NCBI RefSeq assembly: GCF_022698165.1
Contig: NZ_JALDAY010000025.1
Location: 1 to 64,000 of the forward strand
From: Streptomyces cylindrosporus
Lineage (GTDB): Bacteria > Actinomycetota > Actinomycetes > Streptomycetales > Streptomycetaceae
Length of the DNA: 64,000 bases
Direction: 5' to 3'
A program made the translations under genes and the position numbers. The first letter of the stretch is position 1. Each line of letters opens with the position of its first letter. Under the pieces are notes generated by a model. It saw nothing but the letters and a program-made list of their open reading frames with translations. It did not search any database and was not told where the DNA came from. Shown piece after piece: positions 50,594 to 58,276 of this stretch.

Positions 50594-50953
50594 TCAGTCC
50601 CATTCCAGGCCGCCGCGCCGCCATACGTACGCGTAGGCGACGAAGACGGTGAGCACGAAGAGCAGCATCTCCACGAGCCCGAAGATCCCCAGGGCGTCGA
50701 AGGTGACGGCCCAGGGGTAGAGGAAGACGATCTCGATGTCGAAGACGATGAAGAGCATCGCCGTCAGGTAGTACTTGATGGGGAAGCGCCCGCCGCCGGC
50801 CGGCGTGGGGGTCGGCTCGATACCGCACTCGTAGGCCTCGAGCTTGGCGCGGTTGTACCGCTTCGGACCGATCAGCGTGGCCATGACCACGGAGAAGATC
50901 GCAAAGCCTGCCCCGAGGGCTCCCAGTACGAGGATGGGCGCATAGGCGTTCAC
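50594..50953 (-). CDS. nuoA: NADH dehydrogenase subunit A
   Basis: A 119-residue membrane subunit with three helices: YAPILVLGALGAGFAIFSVVMATLI, YYLTAMLFIVFDIEIVFLYPWAVTF and LVEMLLFVLTVFVAYAYVW. LEAYECGIEPT on the loop holds the conserved Cys/Glu near the quinone entry. It is the first gene of the operon; GAGCGAGGAGC precedes the GTG start. The Rex-type operator at 51061-51078 lies 108 bases upstream. Confidence 0.96.
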   Translation of the reverse strand: MNAYAPILVLGALGAGFAIFSVVMATLIGPKRYNRAKLEAYECGIEPTPTPAGGGRFPIKYYLTAMLFIVFDIEIVFLYPWAVTFDALGIFGLVEMLLFVLTVFVAYAYVWRRGGLEWD

Positions 50954-51060
50954 CGCTCCTCGCTCCTCTCAGTCGGCACTGACTGCTGGCGATGGCATCG
51001 GACTCACACCCGCCTCATACGCCGCTCTAACCTCCGCTCGTCCCAACGAAGATCGAGAAC

Positions 51061-51078
51061 ATGTGAAGCAGGTCACAA
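51061..51078 (-). promoter_or_regulatory. Rex-type operator upstream of nuoA
   Basis: On the minus strand the site reads TTGTGACCTGCTTCACAT, close to the Rex operator consensus TTGTGAACGCGTTCACAA known from Streptomyces (14 of 18 match). Rex represses respiratory genes when NADH/NAD+ is low and releases at high NADH. A TAAGAT-type -10 for nuoA lies about 20 bases upstream of it, so bound Rex would sit just past the transcription start. Binding is inferred. Confidence 0.75.
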
Positions 51079-51135
51079 GCCCAACTGCCTCGCATCTTAT
51101 GCCCGCCGCTCTGTGATCTGCGACACGGGGTATTG

Positions 51136-51148
51136 CACAAGCTTTGTG
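51136..51148. promoter_or_regulatory. Short palindrome in the nuoA upstream region
   Basis: CACAAGCTTTGTG is a palindrome around a central C, about 60 bases upstream of the Rex-type site. It may be an activator or second repressor site; no role is established. Confidence 0.35.
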
Positions 51149-51272
51149 ATCTCCACCACCTGACGAAGGATCATGAAGTCGGATGAGCGGTGATCTTCGC
51201 ACTGGAAGCGTCCGAGTGATCACCAGAGGTGACATTTCCGCTTGTCGGCGCAGTTCGGGAGGGGCGTCTCCA

Positions 51273-51348
51273 TATCAAGAGAGTTCTCTTGCATGCAAAT
51301 TGGCGCTGGACGGGGCGCCTTGATAGAGGGCCGCATTCACACATCAAG
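51273..51348 (+). promoter_or_regulatory. Structured leader segment upstream of the NlpC/P60 gene
   Basis: CAAGAGA-GT-TCTCTTG (51276-51291), then GGCGC and GCGCC around a loop (about 51302-51319), then CTTGAT (51319-51324) and ATCAAG (51343-51348) form consecutive inverted repeats. A further ATCAAG at 51274-51279 could also pair with CTTGAT. It does not match the ydaO motifs seen at 17450. Confidence 0.45.
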
Positions 51349-51466
51349 GTGAGAGCCGAGGCGCGATGTGGACGCGTGCACGCGTTCACGAGCACGGCCG
51401 GCCGCGACCCCCTCGCGACCCCGCCGCAATGCGCTCGTGATCTACGCGCGTGACGCGAGCGCACCC

Positions 51467-51482
51467 GTGACCGTTGCGTGAC
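51467..51482 (+). promoter_or_regulatory. Possible MtrA-type direct repeat
   Basis: GTGAC at 51467-51471 and again at 51478-51482 are 11 bp apart, preceded by another CGTGAC at 51449-51454. MtrA sites are direct repeats of similar GTnAC half-sites, and MtrA regulates wall hydrolases in actinobacteria. Assignment is inference. Confidence 0.35.
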
Positions 51483-51731
51483 CTCCGCCACATTGATGAG
51501 AGGCCTCTGAGAACGGGGCTTGGCCAACCGTCCCAACCGATGGTAGGCGGCGGGCAATTCGGACGTACCGACGAAAGACCGTGATCACGGGCCGGAAGAC
51601 CGAGGTCCGCAATGTCCGTTACGGCGTCAATAAGGAGCGCCACGCCCGGGATTGGAGGGGCTGATTGAACAAGTGTGGCGCAGCACACGTTTCTTGAAGG
51701 TATGGAGGAGCCCCTGATACCGGTTGTTCTC

Positions 51732-52535
51732 ATGTCCCACACCGCTCACATACGCAGCCACCGGAAACCCCGCCGCAGCGCGACGACGAACATCGCCGTG
51801 CGTGCCGGAGTTGCCGGTGGCGTTCTCAGCATGGCGGCGGCGGGCGCATCGGCCTCGGCGAGTGCCGCCGAGACGACGCAGACCCTGCAACTGCCCACCC
51901 TGACGGCCGATCTGGCCGCTCAGGTCGCCCAGTCCGCGGACGCCACGCAGCAGGCGGCCGCGAACTACGAGCTGCAGGCCGAGCGTGACGCGGCCGCCGC
52001 GAAGGCCGCGAAGCAGGCCAAGGCGGACCTCGCGGAGGCGAAGAAGAAGGCGGAGGCCAAGAAGAAGGCCGAGGCCGCCCGCAAGGCAGCGGCCGAGCAG
52101 GCCGCCTCCCGCAGCGCCGAGCGGACCACCCTGGCCGCCTCCACGACCTCCAGCGCCTCGACGAGCTCGTCGACGGCCACGGGTTCGGCCGCGGCCGTCA
52201 TCGCCTTCGTGAAGGCGCAGATCGGCGACGCGTACGTCTCCGGCGGCACCGGCCCCAACTCGTGGGACTGCTCGGGTCTCGTGCAGACCGCCTTCAAGCA
52301 GATCGGCATCAGCCTGCCGCGCGTCTCGCAGGACCAGTCGACCGCCGGCACCCAGGTCTCGCTGAGCAACCTTCAGCCGGGCGACATCCTGTACTGGGGA
52401 AGCGCGGGCAGCGCGTACCACGTGGCGGTGTACGTCGGCGACGGCATGTTCGTCGGCGCGCAGAACCCGTCGACCGGTGTGGTCGAGAAGCCGCTCTCCT
52501 ACGACCCGCCGACCGGCGCGGTGCGGGTGCTCTGA
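51732..52535 (+). CDS. Secreted NlpC/P60 peptidoglycan endopeptidase
   Basis: A 267-residue exported D,L-endopeptidase. Residues ~1-45 (SHRKPRRSATTNIAVRAGVAGGVLSMAAAGASASASA) form the signal; ~60-130 are an Ala/Lys/Glu-rich coiled coil (YELQAERDAAAAKAAKQAKADLAEAKKKAEAKKK); ~155-267 are the NlpC/P60 domain, with NSWDCSGLVQTAF (catalytic Cys) and YHVAVYVGDGMFVGA (catalytic His). I used ATG at 51732; an in-frame ATG at 51702 adds MEEPLIPVVL, and neither has a well-placed RBS. The coiled coil resembles RipA/Cwp-type hydrolases that are activated by FtsEX or membrane partners. It ends with a hairpin. Confidence 0.9.
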   Translation: MSHTAHIRSHRKPRRSATTNIAVRAGVAGGVLSMAAAGASASASAAETTQTLQLPTLTADLAAQVAQSADATQQAAANYELQAERDAAAAKAAKQAKADLAEAKKKAEAKKKAEAARKAAAEQAASRSAERTTLAASTTSSASTSSSTATGSAAAVIAFVKAQIGDAYVSGGTGPNSWDCSGLVQTAFKQIGISLPRVSQDQSTAGTQVSLSNLQPGDILYWGSAGSAYHVAVYVGDGMFVGAQNPSTGVVEKPLSYDPPTGAVRVL

Positions 52536-52570
52536 CCCGGCGCGACACCAGGGAACGACCGAGAACGCAC

Positions 52571-52606
52571 GGAAGGGCCGCAGCCGCTCGGGGGCAGCGG
52601 CCCTCC
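52571..52606. terminator. Bidirectional terminator between NlpC/P60 and the Tat flavoprotein
   Basis: GGAAGGGCCGC (52571-52581) pairs with GCGGCCCTCC (52597-52606) around a 15-base loop; the GGGCCGC/GCGGCCC stem is perfect. It lies between two converging genes. Confidence 0.8.
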
Positions 52607-52636
52607 GTCACACCCTCCTCCGTCGAACCCCGGCGG

Positions 52637-54481
52637 CTATCCCAGGTCGAAGGTGTTGGGCAGGCCCAGCTTGTAGCGGAGCTCGTCGACGCGCTTGAGG
52701 GGCTCCATCTCCGGCGGGCGGTACAGCTCCACGATCTCGCAGCGCTCGGCGTCCGAATTGTCCGCGTCGAGCAGGGCGTTGACGGCACGTCGTGCCGACT
52801 CGTTGGCGCCTTCCATGGTCGCGAGGTCGACGTCCGTGCGGACGTAGTCGCCGGCGAGGAAGAAGTTCGGGACCGCGGTGCGGGCCGAAGGCCGGTTGTA
52901 GAGCGTGCCCGTGGGGTGGATGAGGAGCTGCTCGCGGTTCTGCGGGTCGGGGCCGCCCAGGCCCGTCACGGCGGGGTCCATGAACCAGCCGAGGCGGTCG
53001 TCGTCGGAGAGGACCGTCTTCCCGGCGTCGTTGAGCCCGTCCTTGAGCTGAGCCCACAGCTCGGCGACGATCTCGTCCTTGGTGCACTCCTTGGCCGTCT
53101 TGCCGTACAGGATGCCGGGCTTGTCCCACTCCGAGATGATCGCGGACAGACAGTCGTGGGCCTGGCCGTCGCCGTAGTCGCGGGAGAAGTCCCGGGCGTC
53201 CCAGAACTGGGCCTGCCCGATCCCGGTCACCGCCCAGGGTGAGTCGACGCAGTTGATGTGGCCGTGCACGACGGGGGTGGGCGTGCGCAGGTAGAACATC
53301 ACGCCGGTCATCCAGTCCGTCCGCAGCGCGTCGCAGCGGGCGAGCTGCGGGTCGGCGGCGCGCAGGGCCGGGCCCCATGTCACGCGCGCGTGCTCGACCG
53401 GGAGCGCGGAGACGTAGTGGTCGGCGGTGACGACACGTTCCAGGCCGCCGTCACGCGCGGCGACGCGTACGCCGGTGACCCGGCCGCCCTCGTACAGGAC
53501 CTCCTTCACCTGGGTTCCGGTGACGAACTCGACGCCCAGGGAGCGCAGGTGGGTCTCCCAGGGGTCGATCCAGGCCTCGCTGGTGGGGGCGTTGAGGACG
53601 CGGTCGATGTCGGCGTCGGGTCCGTCCAGGCCTCGGCCGAGCAGGCCCCAGAGGATGAGGGCCTCGATGATGACGCGGCCGACCGTGCGGGTGGACGCCA
53701 CCTCGGCGCGGGTGGCGACGAGGTTGCGGGTCTGGCCGATGCCGAGGAGCCGCTGGTACTCCTCGCTCATCTCCTCGGCGCGGATGAAGTCCCACCAGGA
53801 CGTCTTCTCCCACTGGTCCTCGCGGCGGGCGTCGCAGCTGGTGATGTGGACCAGGAGGCGGTCGGCGTAGTAGGCGGCCTCGTGGGCGGGTAGGCGGCCG
53901 GCCAGGTCGAGGGCGGCGAGGATCTGGTCGCGGATCCAGGTCGGGGTGATGTCACCGGGGGCGGGCGGGGTGGTGGCCCGGCGCAGGGGGACGTGCAGGT
54001 CGGCGCGGCCGGAGCTGCGGGAGAACAGCTCCTCGGTGGCGTTGCGGAGGTTGCCGCGGACGCCGCCCGGGTTTCCGGGGAAGGGGATGCGGCGCATGGT
54101 GTCGGGGAGGTTCCGGTAGAAGCCGGGGAAGAAGCGGAAGCCGTGCTCGCCTGGGAGGGGTTTGCGTCCGCCGCTCGCGGTGTCCGGGACGTCCATCGAG
54201 CGGGCCTTGCCGCCGAGGACGTCGTAGTACTCGTAGACGGTGACGGCGTAGCCGCGTTCGGCGAGTTCGTGGGCGGCGCTGAGGCCGGAGACTCCGCCGC
54301 CGAGGACGGCGACGTGGGTGGCGGCCGGCGCCGCGGACGCCCTGCCGACGCCCCCTAACGCGAGAGCCACTCCCCCGGCGGCCGCTCCCCCGGCCCCGGC
54401 GAGAAAGCGTCTGCGGGTGTGGCCGGTGTTCTCCCGCGGCCCGGTGTTCCCCTGCGGAGTGTGCGCGTGTTCTGTTGTCAT
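52637..54481 (-). CDS. Tat-exported FAD-dependent amine-oxidase-like protein
   Basis: A 614-residue flavoprotein. TRRRFLAGAGGAAAGGVALALGG (residues 22-44) is a Tat signal with the twin-Arg RRxFL. VAVLGGGVSGLSAAHELAERGYAVTVYE (57-84) is the FAD loop, GEHGFRFFPGFYRNL follows the flavin, and FFLAGDYVRTDVDLATMEGANESARRAVNALL is the C-terminal FAD motif of phytoene-desaturase and amine-oxidase enzymes (HpnE-like). It is folded and loaded with FAD in the cytosol, then exported. The substrate is not evident; carotenoid or squalene oxidation is possible for the fold, but no such genes are nearby. Confidence 0.88.
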   Translation of the reverse strand: MTTEHAHTPQGNTGPRENTGHTRRRFLAGAGGAAAGGVALALGGVGRASAAPAATHVAVLGGGVSGLSAAHELAERGYAVTVYEYYDVLGGKARSMDVPDTASGGRKPLPGEHGFRFFPGFYRNLPDTMRRIPFPGNPGGVRGNLRNATEELFSRSSGRADLHVPLRRATTPPAPGDITPTWIRDQILAALDLAGRLPAHEAAYYADRLLVHITSCDARREDQWEKTSWWDFIRAEEMSEEYQRLLGIGQTRNLVATRAEVASTRTVGRVIIEALILWGLLGRGLDGPDADIDRVLNAPTSEAWIDPWETHLRSLGVEFVTGTQVKEVLYEGGRVTGVRVAARDGGLERVVTADHYVSALPVEHARVTWGPALRAADPQLARCDALRTDWMTGVMFYLRTPTPVVHGHINCVDSPWAVTGIGQAQFWDARDFSRDYGDGQAHDCLSAIISEWDKPGILYGKTAKECTKDEIVAELWAQLKDGLNDAGKTVLSDDDRLGWFMDPAVTGLGGPDPQNREQLLIHPTGTLYNRPSARTAVPNFFLAGDYVRTDVDLATMEGANESARRAVNALLDADNSDAERCEIVELYRPPEMEPLKRVDELRYKLGLPNTFDLG

Positions 54482-54571
54482 GAACTCCGGAGGGTAGGGA
54501 CGGGTTCCGGGGGCCGGAAGGCCGTCGCCCCACTACCCACAGCATCCTCACAACCACTAGGAGACACAGAC

Positions 54572-55198
54572 ATGCCCAGCGTGTTCGTACAAGGCAGGCC
54601 CGTCGACTCGTATCCGCCGTTCGCGCCCGAGGCGCGGCGCGGGCAGGTGCGGCGCGTCACCGAGGTCGGCGAAGGGGTCCTGCACAAGCCGTGCCGGGAC
54701 GTCACCGAGTTCGGGCCCGACCTCGCCGCGCTCATCGACGACATGTTCCTGACGATGTACATCGCGGAAGGGGCGGGGCTCGCGGCGAACCAGGTCGGGG
54801 TCGGTCTGCGGCTGTTCGTCTACGACTGCCTGGACGACGAGGGGGTCCGGCACGTCGGGCACGTCGTCAACCCGGTCCTCGACAGCCTCGACCCGGCTGG
54901 CCGGCGGCTGCTCGACGAGAACGAGGGGTGCCTGTCGGTGCCGGGTGCCGTGATGGACGTACCGCGTCCCGACCGGGCCGTGGTGCGGGGGCTGGACAAG
55001 GACGGGGAGCCGCTCGTCATCGAGGGCACCGGCTACTTCGCGCGCTGCCTGGCCCACGAGACGGACCACGTCAACGGCCACGTCTACCTGGACCGGCTCT
55101 CCAAGCGCGACCGCAAGGACGCCCTGCGCCAGGTGGCGGACCGGCGCGACGAGGTGTTCGCACGCCGGGCCGCCAACGTCGCGGCGCTGAACGGCTAG
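54572..55198 (+). CDS. def: Peptide deformylase
   Basis: A 208-residue metalloprotease that removes the N-formyl group from new proteins. GAGLAANQVG (68-77) is motif I, EGCLSVPG holds Cys120, and HETDH (162-166) gives two His and the catalytic Glu; the Fe/Zn is bound by Cys and the two His. I chose MPSVFVQ at 54572, after TAGGAGA. A ~35-residue N-terminal extension precedes the usual fold. Its TAG stop directly abuts the stop of the convergent menJ-like gene. Streptomyces have several def copies; this is probably a housekeeping or accessory one. Confidence 0.93.
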   Translation: MPSVFVQGRPVDSYPPFAPEARRGQVRRVTEVGEGVLHKPCRDVTEFGPDLAALIDDMFLTMYIAEGAGLAANQVGVGLRLFVYDCLDDEGVRHVGHVVNPVLDSLDPAGRRLLDENEGCLSVPGAVMDVPRPDRAVVRGLDKDGEPLVIEGTGYFARCLAHETDHVNGHVYLDRLSKRDRKDALRQVADRRDEVFARRAANVAALNG

Positions 55199-56482
55199 CT
55201 ACGCCTTCGGTGCCACCTTGCTCAGACCGTTGATGATGCGGTCCATCGCGTCGCCGCCCGTCGGGTCGGTGAGGTTGGCGAGCATCTTCAGGGTGAACTT
55301 CATCAGGAGCGGGTGGGTCAGACCGCGCTGGGCCGCGATCTTCATGACCTTCGGGTTGCCGATGAGCTTCACGAAGGCGCGGCCCAGTGTGTAGTAACCC
55401 CCGTACGTGTCCTTCAGCACCCGCGGGTAACGCTGGAGCGCCATCTCACGCCCCGCGGGGGTCGCGCGGGCGTGGGCCTGGACGATGACGTCGGCGGCGA
55501 TCTGGCCGGACTCCATGGCGTAGGCGATGCCCTCGCCGTTGAAGGGGTTCACCAGGCCGCCGGCGTCGCCGACGAGCAACAGCCCGCGCGTGTAGTGCGG
55601 TTGGCGGTTGAAGGCCATGGGGAGAGCGGCGCCGCGGATCGGTCCTGTCATGTTCTCCGGGGTGTAGCCCCAGTCCGCCGGCATGGACGCGCACCAGGCC
55701 TTCAGCACCTCGCGCCAGTCCAGCTCCTTGAAGGAGTCCGAGGTGTTCAGGACGCCGAGGCCGACGTTGGACGTGCCGTCGCCCATGCCGAAGATCCAGC
55801 CGTAGCCGGGCAGCAGCCGGTCCTGGGCGCCGCGGCGGTCCCACAGCTCCAGCCAGGACTCCAGGTAGTCGTCGTCGTGGCGCGGGCTGGTGAAGTACGT
55901 CCGTACGGCCACGCCCATCGGGCGGTCCTCGCGGCGGTGCAGGCCCATCGCCAGCGACAGCCGCGTGGAGTTGCCGTCGGCGGCGACCACGAGCGGCGCG
56001 TGGAAGGTGACCTCGCGCTTCTCCTCGCCGAGCTTCGCGTGCACGCCGGTGATGCGGCCGGTGCGGTCGTCCACGACGGGCGCGCCGACGTTGCAGCGCT
56101 CGTACAGCCGCGCCCCCGCCTTCTGGGCCTGCCGGGCGAGCTGCTCGTCGAAGTCGTCGCGCTTGCGGACGAGGCCGTAGTCCGGGTAGGAGGCGAGATC
56201 CGGCCAGTCCAGCTGGAGGCGGACGCCGCCGCCGATGATGCGCAGGCCCTTGTTGCGCAGCCAGCCGGCCTCCTCGGAGACGTCGATGCCCATGGCCACG
56301 AGCTGCTTGGTCGCGCGCGGGGTGAGTCCGTCGCCGCAGACCTTCTCGCGCGGGAACTCGGTCTTCTCCAGCAGGAGTACGTCGAGTCCGGCCTTGGCGA
56401 GGTAGTAGGCGGTGGTGGAGCCGGCTGGCCCCGCGCCGACGACGATCACATCGGCGGTGTTCTCGGAGAGGGGCTCGGTCAC
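55199..56482 (-). CDS. menJ: Geranylgeranyl-reductase-family menaquinone reductase (MenJ-like)
   Basis: A 427-residue flavoprotein. VIVVGAGPAGSTTAYYLAKAGLDVLLLEK is the FAD loop, FPREKVCGDGLTPRA is the GGR-family signature, LVVAADGNSTRLSLAMG and LLLVGDAGGLVNPFNGEGIAYAMESG are later FAD motifs. In M. tuberculosis MenJ (Rv0561c) reduces one isoprene unit of menaquinone and lies beside menG and a prenyl synthase; here menG is 1 kb away, so the same function is the best guess. The isoprene degree of saturation cannot be read from sequence. GAGATCCC precedes the GTG start. Confidence 0.85.
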   Translation of the reverse strand: MTEPLSENTADVIVVGAGPAGSTTAYYLAKAGLDVLLLEKTEFPREKVCGDGLTPRATKQLVAMGIDVSEEAGWLRNKGLRIIGGGVRLQLDWPDLASYPDYGLVRKRDDFDEQLARQAQKAGARLYERCNVGAPVVDDRTGRITGVHAKLGEEKREVTFHAPLVVAADGNSTRLSLAMGLHRREDRPMGVAVRTYFTSPRHDDDYLESWLELWDRRGAQDRLLPGYGWIFGMGDGTSNVGLGVLNTSDSFKELDWREVLKAWCASMPADWGYTPENMTGPIRGAALPMAFNRQPHYTRGLLLVGDAGGLVNPFNGEGIAYAMESGQIAADVIVQAHARATPAGREMALQRYPRVLKDTYGGYYTLGRAFVKLIGNPKVMKIAAQRGLTHPLLMKFTLKMLANLTDPTGGDAMDRIINGLSKVAPKA

Positions 56483-56502
56483 GACGGGATCTCCCCAGGC
56501 TC

Positions 56503-56526
56503 GGAATCAAGTTCGGAATCAAGTTC
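56503..56526. repeat. 12-bp tandem repeat in the menJ/GNAT divergent promoter
   Basis: GGAATCAAGTTC occurs at 56503-56514 and 56515-56526, followed by a half-copy (TGAATCC). It starts 20 bases upstream of the menJ-like start. The region is AT-rich for this genome and may hold an operator. Confidence 0.7.
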
Positions 56527-56603
56527 TGAATCCGCGTGCCGACCGGCACTGGACATGGGCAGTCTATTCAGCAGCATTGATCACCCGGCTGAAGGGCTGC
56601 CCC

Positions 56604-57110
56604 GTGAACCGAGCTCTCCCCGTAGTACGGCTGCGCGTCCCCACCGACGAGGACGCGATCGCCTGGCACCGGGTCTTCGACGACCCCGAGGTCATGGAGT
56701 TCCACGGCGGCAAGGCCCGGGACCTCTCCGTCTACGAGGAGCTCACCGCCCGCCAGCGCCGGCACGACGCCGAGCGGGGCTTCTGCCTGTGGACGATGGT
56801 GGACGACACCGGGCGGGTCATCGGGTTCACGGGCGCCCAGCCCTGGCCGCAGGAGTGGGGCCCGACGGGCGAGATCGAGATCGGCTGGCGGCTGGGCCGG
56901 GAGTACTGGGGCAAGGGGTACGCGACCGCGGCCGCGCAGATGACCCTGGAGCGGCTCAGGGCGGCCGGGGTGGAGAGCGTGGTGGCGATGGTGCTGTCCG
57001 GCAACGCGCGCTCGATCGCGGTGACCGAGCGGCTGGGCATGCGGCTCGAACACGTCTTCACGGAGCCGAGGTACGGGCAGCAGGCGCACCAGTACCGCCT
57101 CGACCTCTGA
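56604..57110 (+). CDS. GNAT-family N-acetyltransferase (RimJ/RimL type)
   Basis: A 168-residue acetyltransferase. LRVPTDEDAIAWHRVFDDPEVMEFHGG opens the fold, EIEIGWRLGREYWGKGYATAAAQMTLERL holds the acetyl-CoA pyrophosphate loop (GKGYAT), and NARSIAVTERLGMRLE is the following helix, all typical of RimJ/RimL-like enzymes. GTG at 56604 has GAAGGG upstream; a longer frame reaching into the menJ promoter is unlikely. The acceptor is not predictable. Confidence 0.87.
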   Translation: MNRALPVVRLRVPTDEDAIAWHRVFDDPEVMEFHGGKARDLSVYEELTARQRRHDAERGFCLWTMVDDTGRVIGFTGAQPWPQEWGPTGEIEIGWRLGREYWGKGYATAAAQMTLERLRAAGVESVVAMVLSGNARSIAVTERLGMRLEHVFTEPRYGQQAHQYRLDL

Positions 57111-57230
57111 TCGCCGAACAGAGATCACAGAATGTGACCCGGAGTAACCGACTGCTACAGAAAGACACTTGGCGCTTCCGGTCGGCACCCCCGTGCGGTT
57201 ACTCTGCCAGTACCGCTGGGGGTGACATCT

Positions 57231-57572
57231 GTGCGAATAACACCCAAAACGCCCGAAGTGCGTGTACCACGGCTCGTCGGTCTGATGGCCATGGACGCGC
57301 GCAGGACGGCAGAGGCGACCGGCCTCTTCCTCAACGCGCCGGACCGGCCCGGCCTCCAGTTCCAACAAACGATGGTCGACTACGTCGTACGGCAGTACCC
57401 GCAGCCCAACGCCGAGGTGCCCCGGGACTCCGTGATCTACGTGTGGTTCGACTTCGGTGAGGGAGAGGGCGGCGGAGGAGTGCGCGAGCCCCGGCTTCCC
57501 CGGCCCTCGGGCGGCGGGCTGCAGCGCGAGATCGACGAGCCGGGGGACGAGCTGACGCTCAGGCCTGCTTGA
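57231..57572 (+). CDS. Short PASTA-domain protein
   Basis: A 113-residue protein with one PASTA-like domain at about 8-75: VPRLVGLMAMDARRTAEATGLFL, then VVRQYPQPNAEVPRDSVIYVWFDF. PASTA domains bind muropeptides or beta-lactams and usually occur in PknB-type kinases or penicillin-binding proteins. This one is free-standing, has no signal or membrane segment, and ends with a Gly-rich, then charged tail (GEGEGGGGVREPRLPRPSGGG). GTG at 57231 fits GGGGGTGA; GTG at 57222 is an alternative. Its last 14 bases overlap the 3' end of the convergent menG. Confidence 0.75.
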   Translation: MRITPKTPEVRVPRLVGLMAMDARRTAEATGLFLNAPDRPGLQFQQTMVDYVVRQYPQPNAEVPRDSVIYVWFDFGEGEGGGGVREPRLPRPSGGGLQREIDEPGDELTLRPA

Positions 57573-58254
57573 AGCCTCGGTGCAGGGCCACGACCCCGCC
57601 CGTGAGGTTGCGCCACGCCACCTTCGACCAGCCGGCCTTCCGCAGCCGCTCGGCCAGCGCGGGCTGGTCGGGCCAGGCGCGGATGGACTCGGCGAGGTAG
57701 ACGTACGCGTCGGGGTTGGAGGAGACCGCGCGGGCGACCGGCGGCAGGGCGCGCATCAGGTACTCGGTGTAGACCGTGCGGAAGGGCGCCCAGGTCGGGT
57801 GCGAGAACTCGCAGATCACGACCCGTCCGCCCGGCTTGGTCACCCGGTACATCTCGCGCAGGCCCGCGTCGAAGTCCTGCACGTTGCGCAGCCCGAAGGA
57901 GATCGTGACGGCGTCGAAGGTGTCGTCCTTGAACGGCAGCTTCGTCGCGTCGCCCGCGGTCAGCGGCAGCCAGGGGTGCTTGCGCTTGCCGACCTGGAGC
58001 ATGCCGAGCGAGAAGTCGCACGGGACGACGTACGCGCCCGTGCGCGCGAACGGCAGGGACGAGGTCGCCGTACCGGCCGCCAGGTCCAGGATCTTCTGCG
58101 CGGGCCGGGCGTCGACCGCCCGGGCCACCTCCCTGCGCCACGCCCGGTCCTGGCCGAGCGACAGGACGTCGTTGGTCAGGTCGTACCGTTCCGCCACGTC
58201 GTCGAACATCGAGGCGACTTCGTGCGGCTGCTTGTTCAGGGAGGCGCGGGTCAC
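57559..58254 (-). CDS. menG: Demethylmenaquinone methyltransferase
   Basis: A 231-residue SAM-dependent methyltransferase for the last step of menaquinone synthesis. ILDLAAGTATSSLPFA is the SAM loop, AGDATKLPFKDDTFDAVTISFGLRNV is the UbiE/MenG signature, and REMYRVTKPGGRVVICEFS is motif III. The residues match the UbiE/COQ5 family well. The gene converges on the PASTA gene with a 14-bp overlap, and the exopolysaccharide operon upstream on the same strand ends 22 bases before it, so readthrough is possible. Confidence 0.95.
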   Translation of the reverse strand: MTRASLNKQPHEVASMFDDVAERYDLTNDVLSLGQDRAWRREVARAVDARPAQKILDLAAGTATSSLPFARTGAYVVPCDFSLGMLQVGKRKHPWLPLTAGDATKLPFKDDTFDAVTISFGLRNVQDFDAGLREMYRVTKPGGRVVICEFSHPTWAPFRTVYTEYLMRALPPVARAVSSNPDAYVYLAESIRAWPDQPALAERLRKAGWSKVAWRNLTGGVVALHRGFKQA

Positions 58255-58276
58255 GCGCCCATTCTTGCAGCCGCCC

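Noticed and set aside
52637..54481. Tat flavoprotein considered as a carotenoid or hopanoid pathway gene (HpnE/CrtI)
   Set aside because: The fold fits, but no squalene, hopene or phytoene synthase gene is nearby and the Tat signal argues for an extracytoplasmic substrate.
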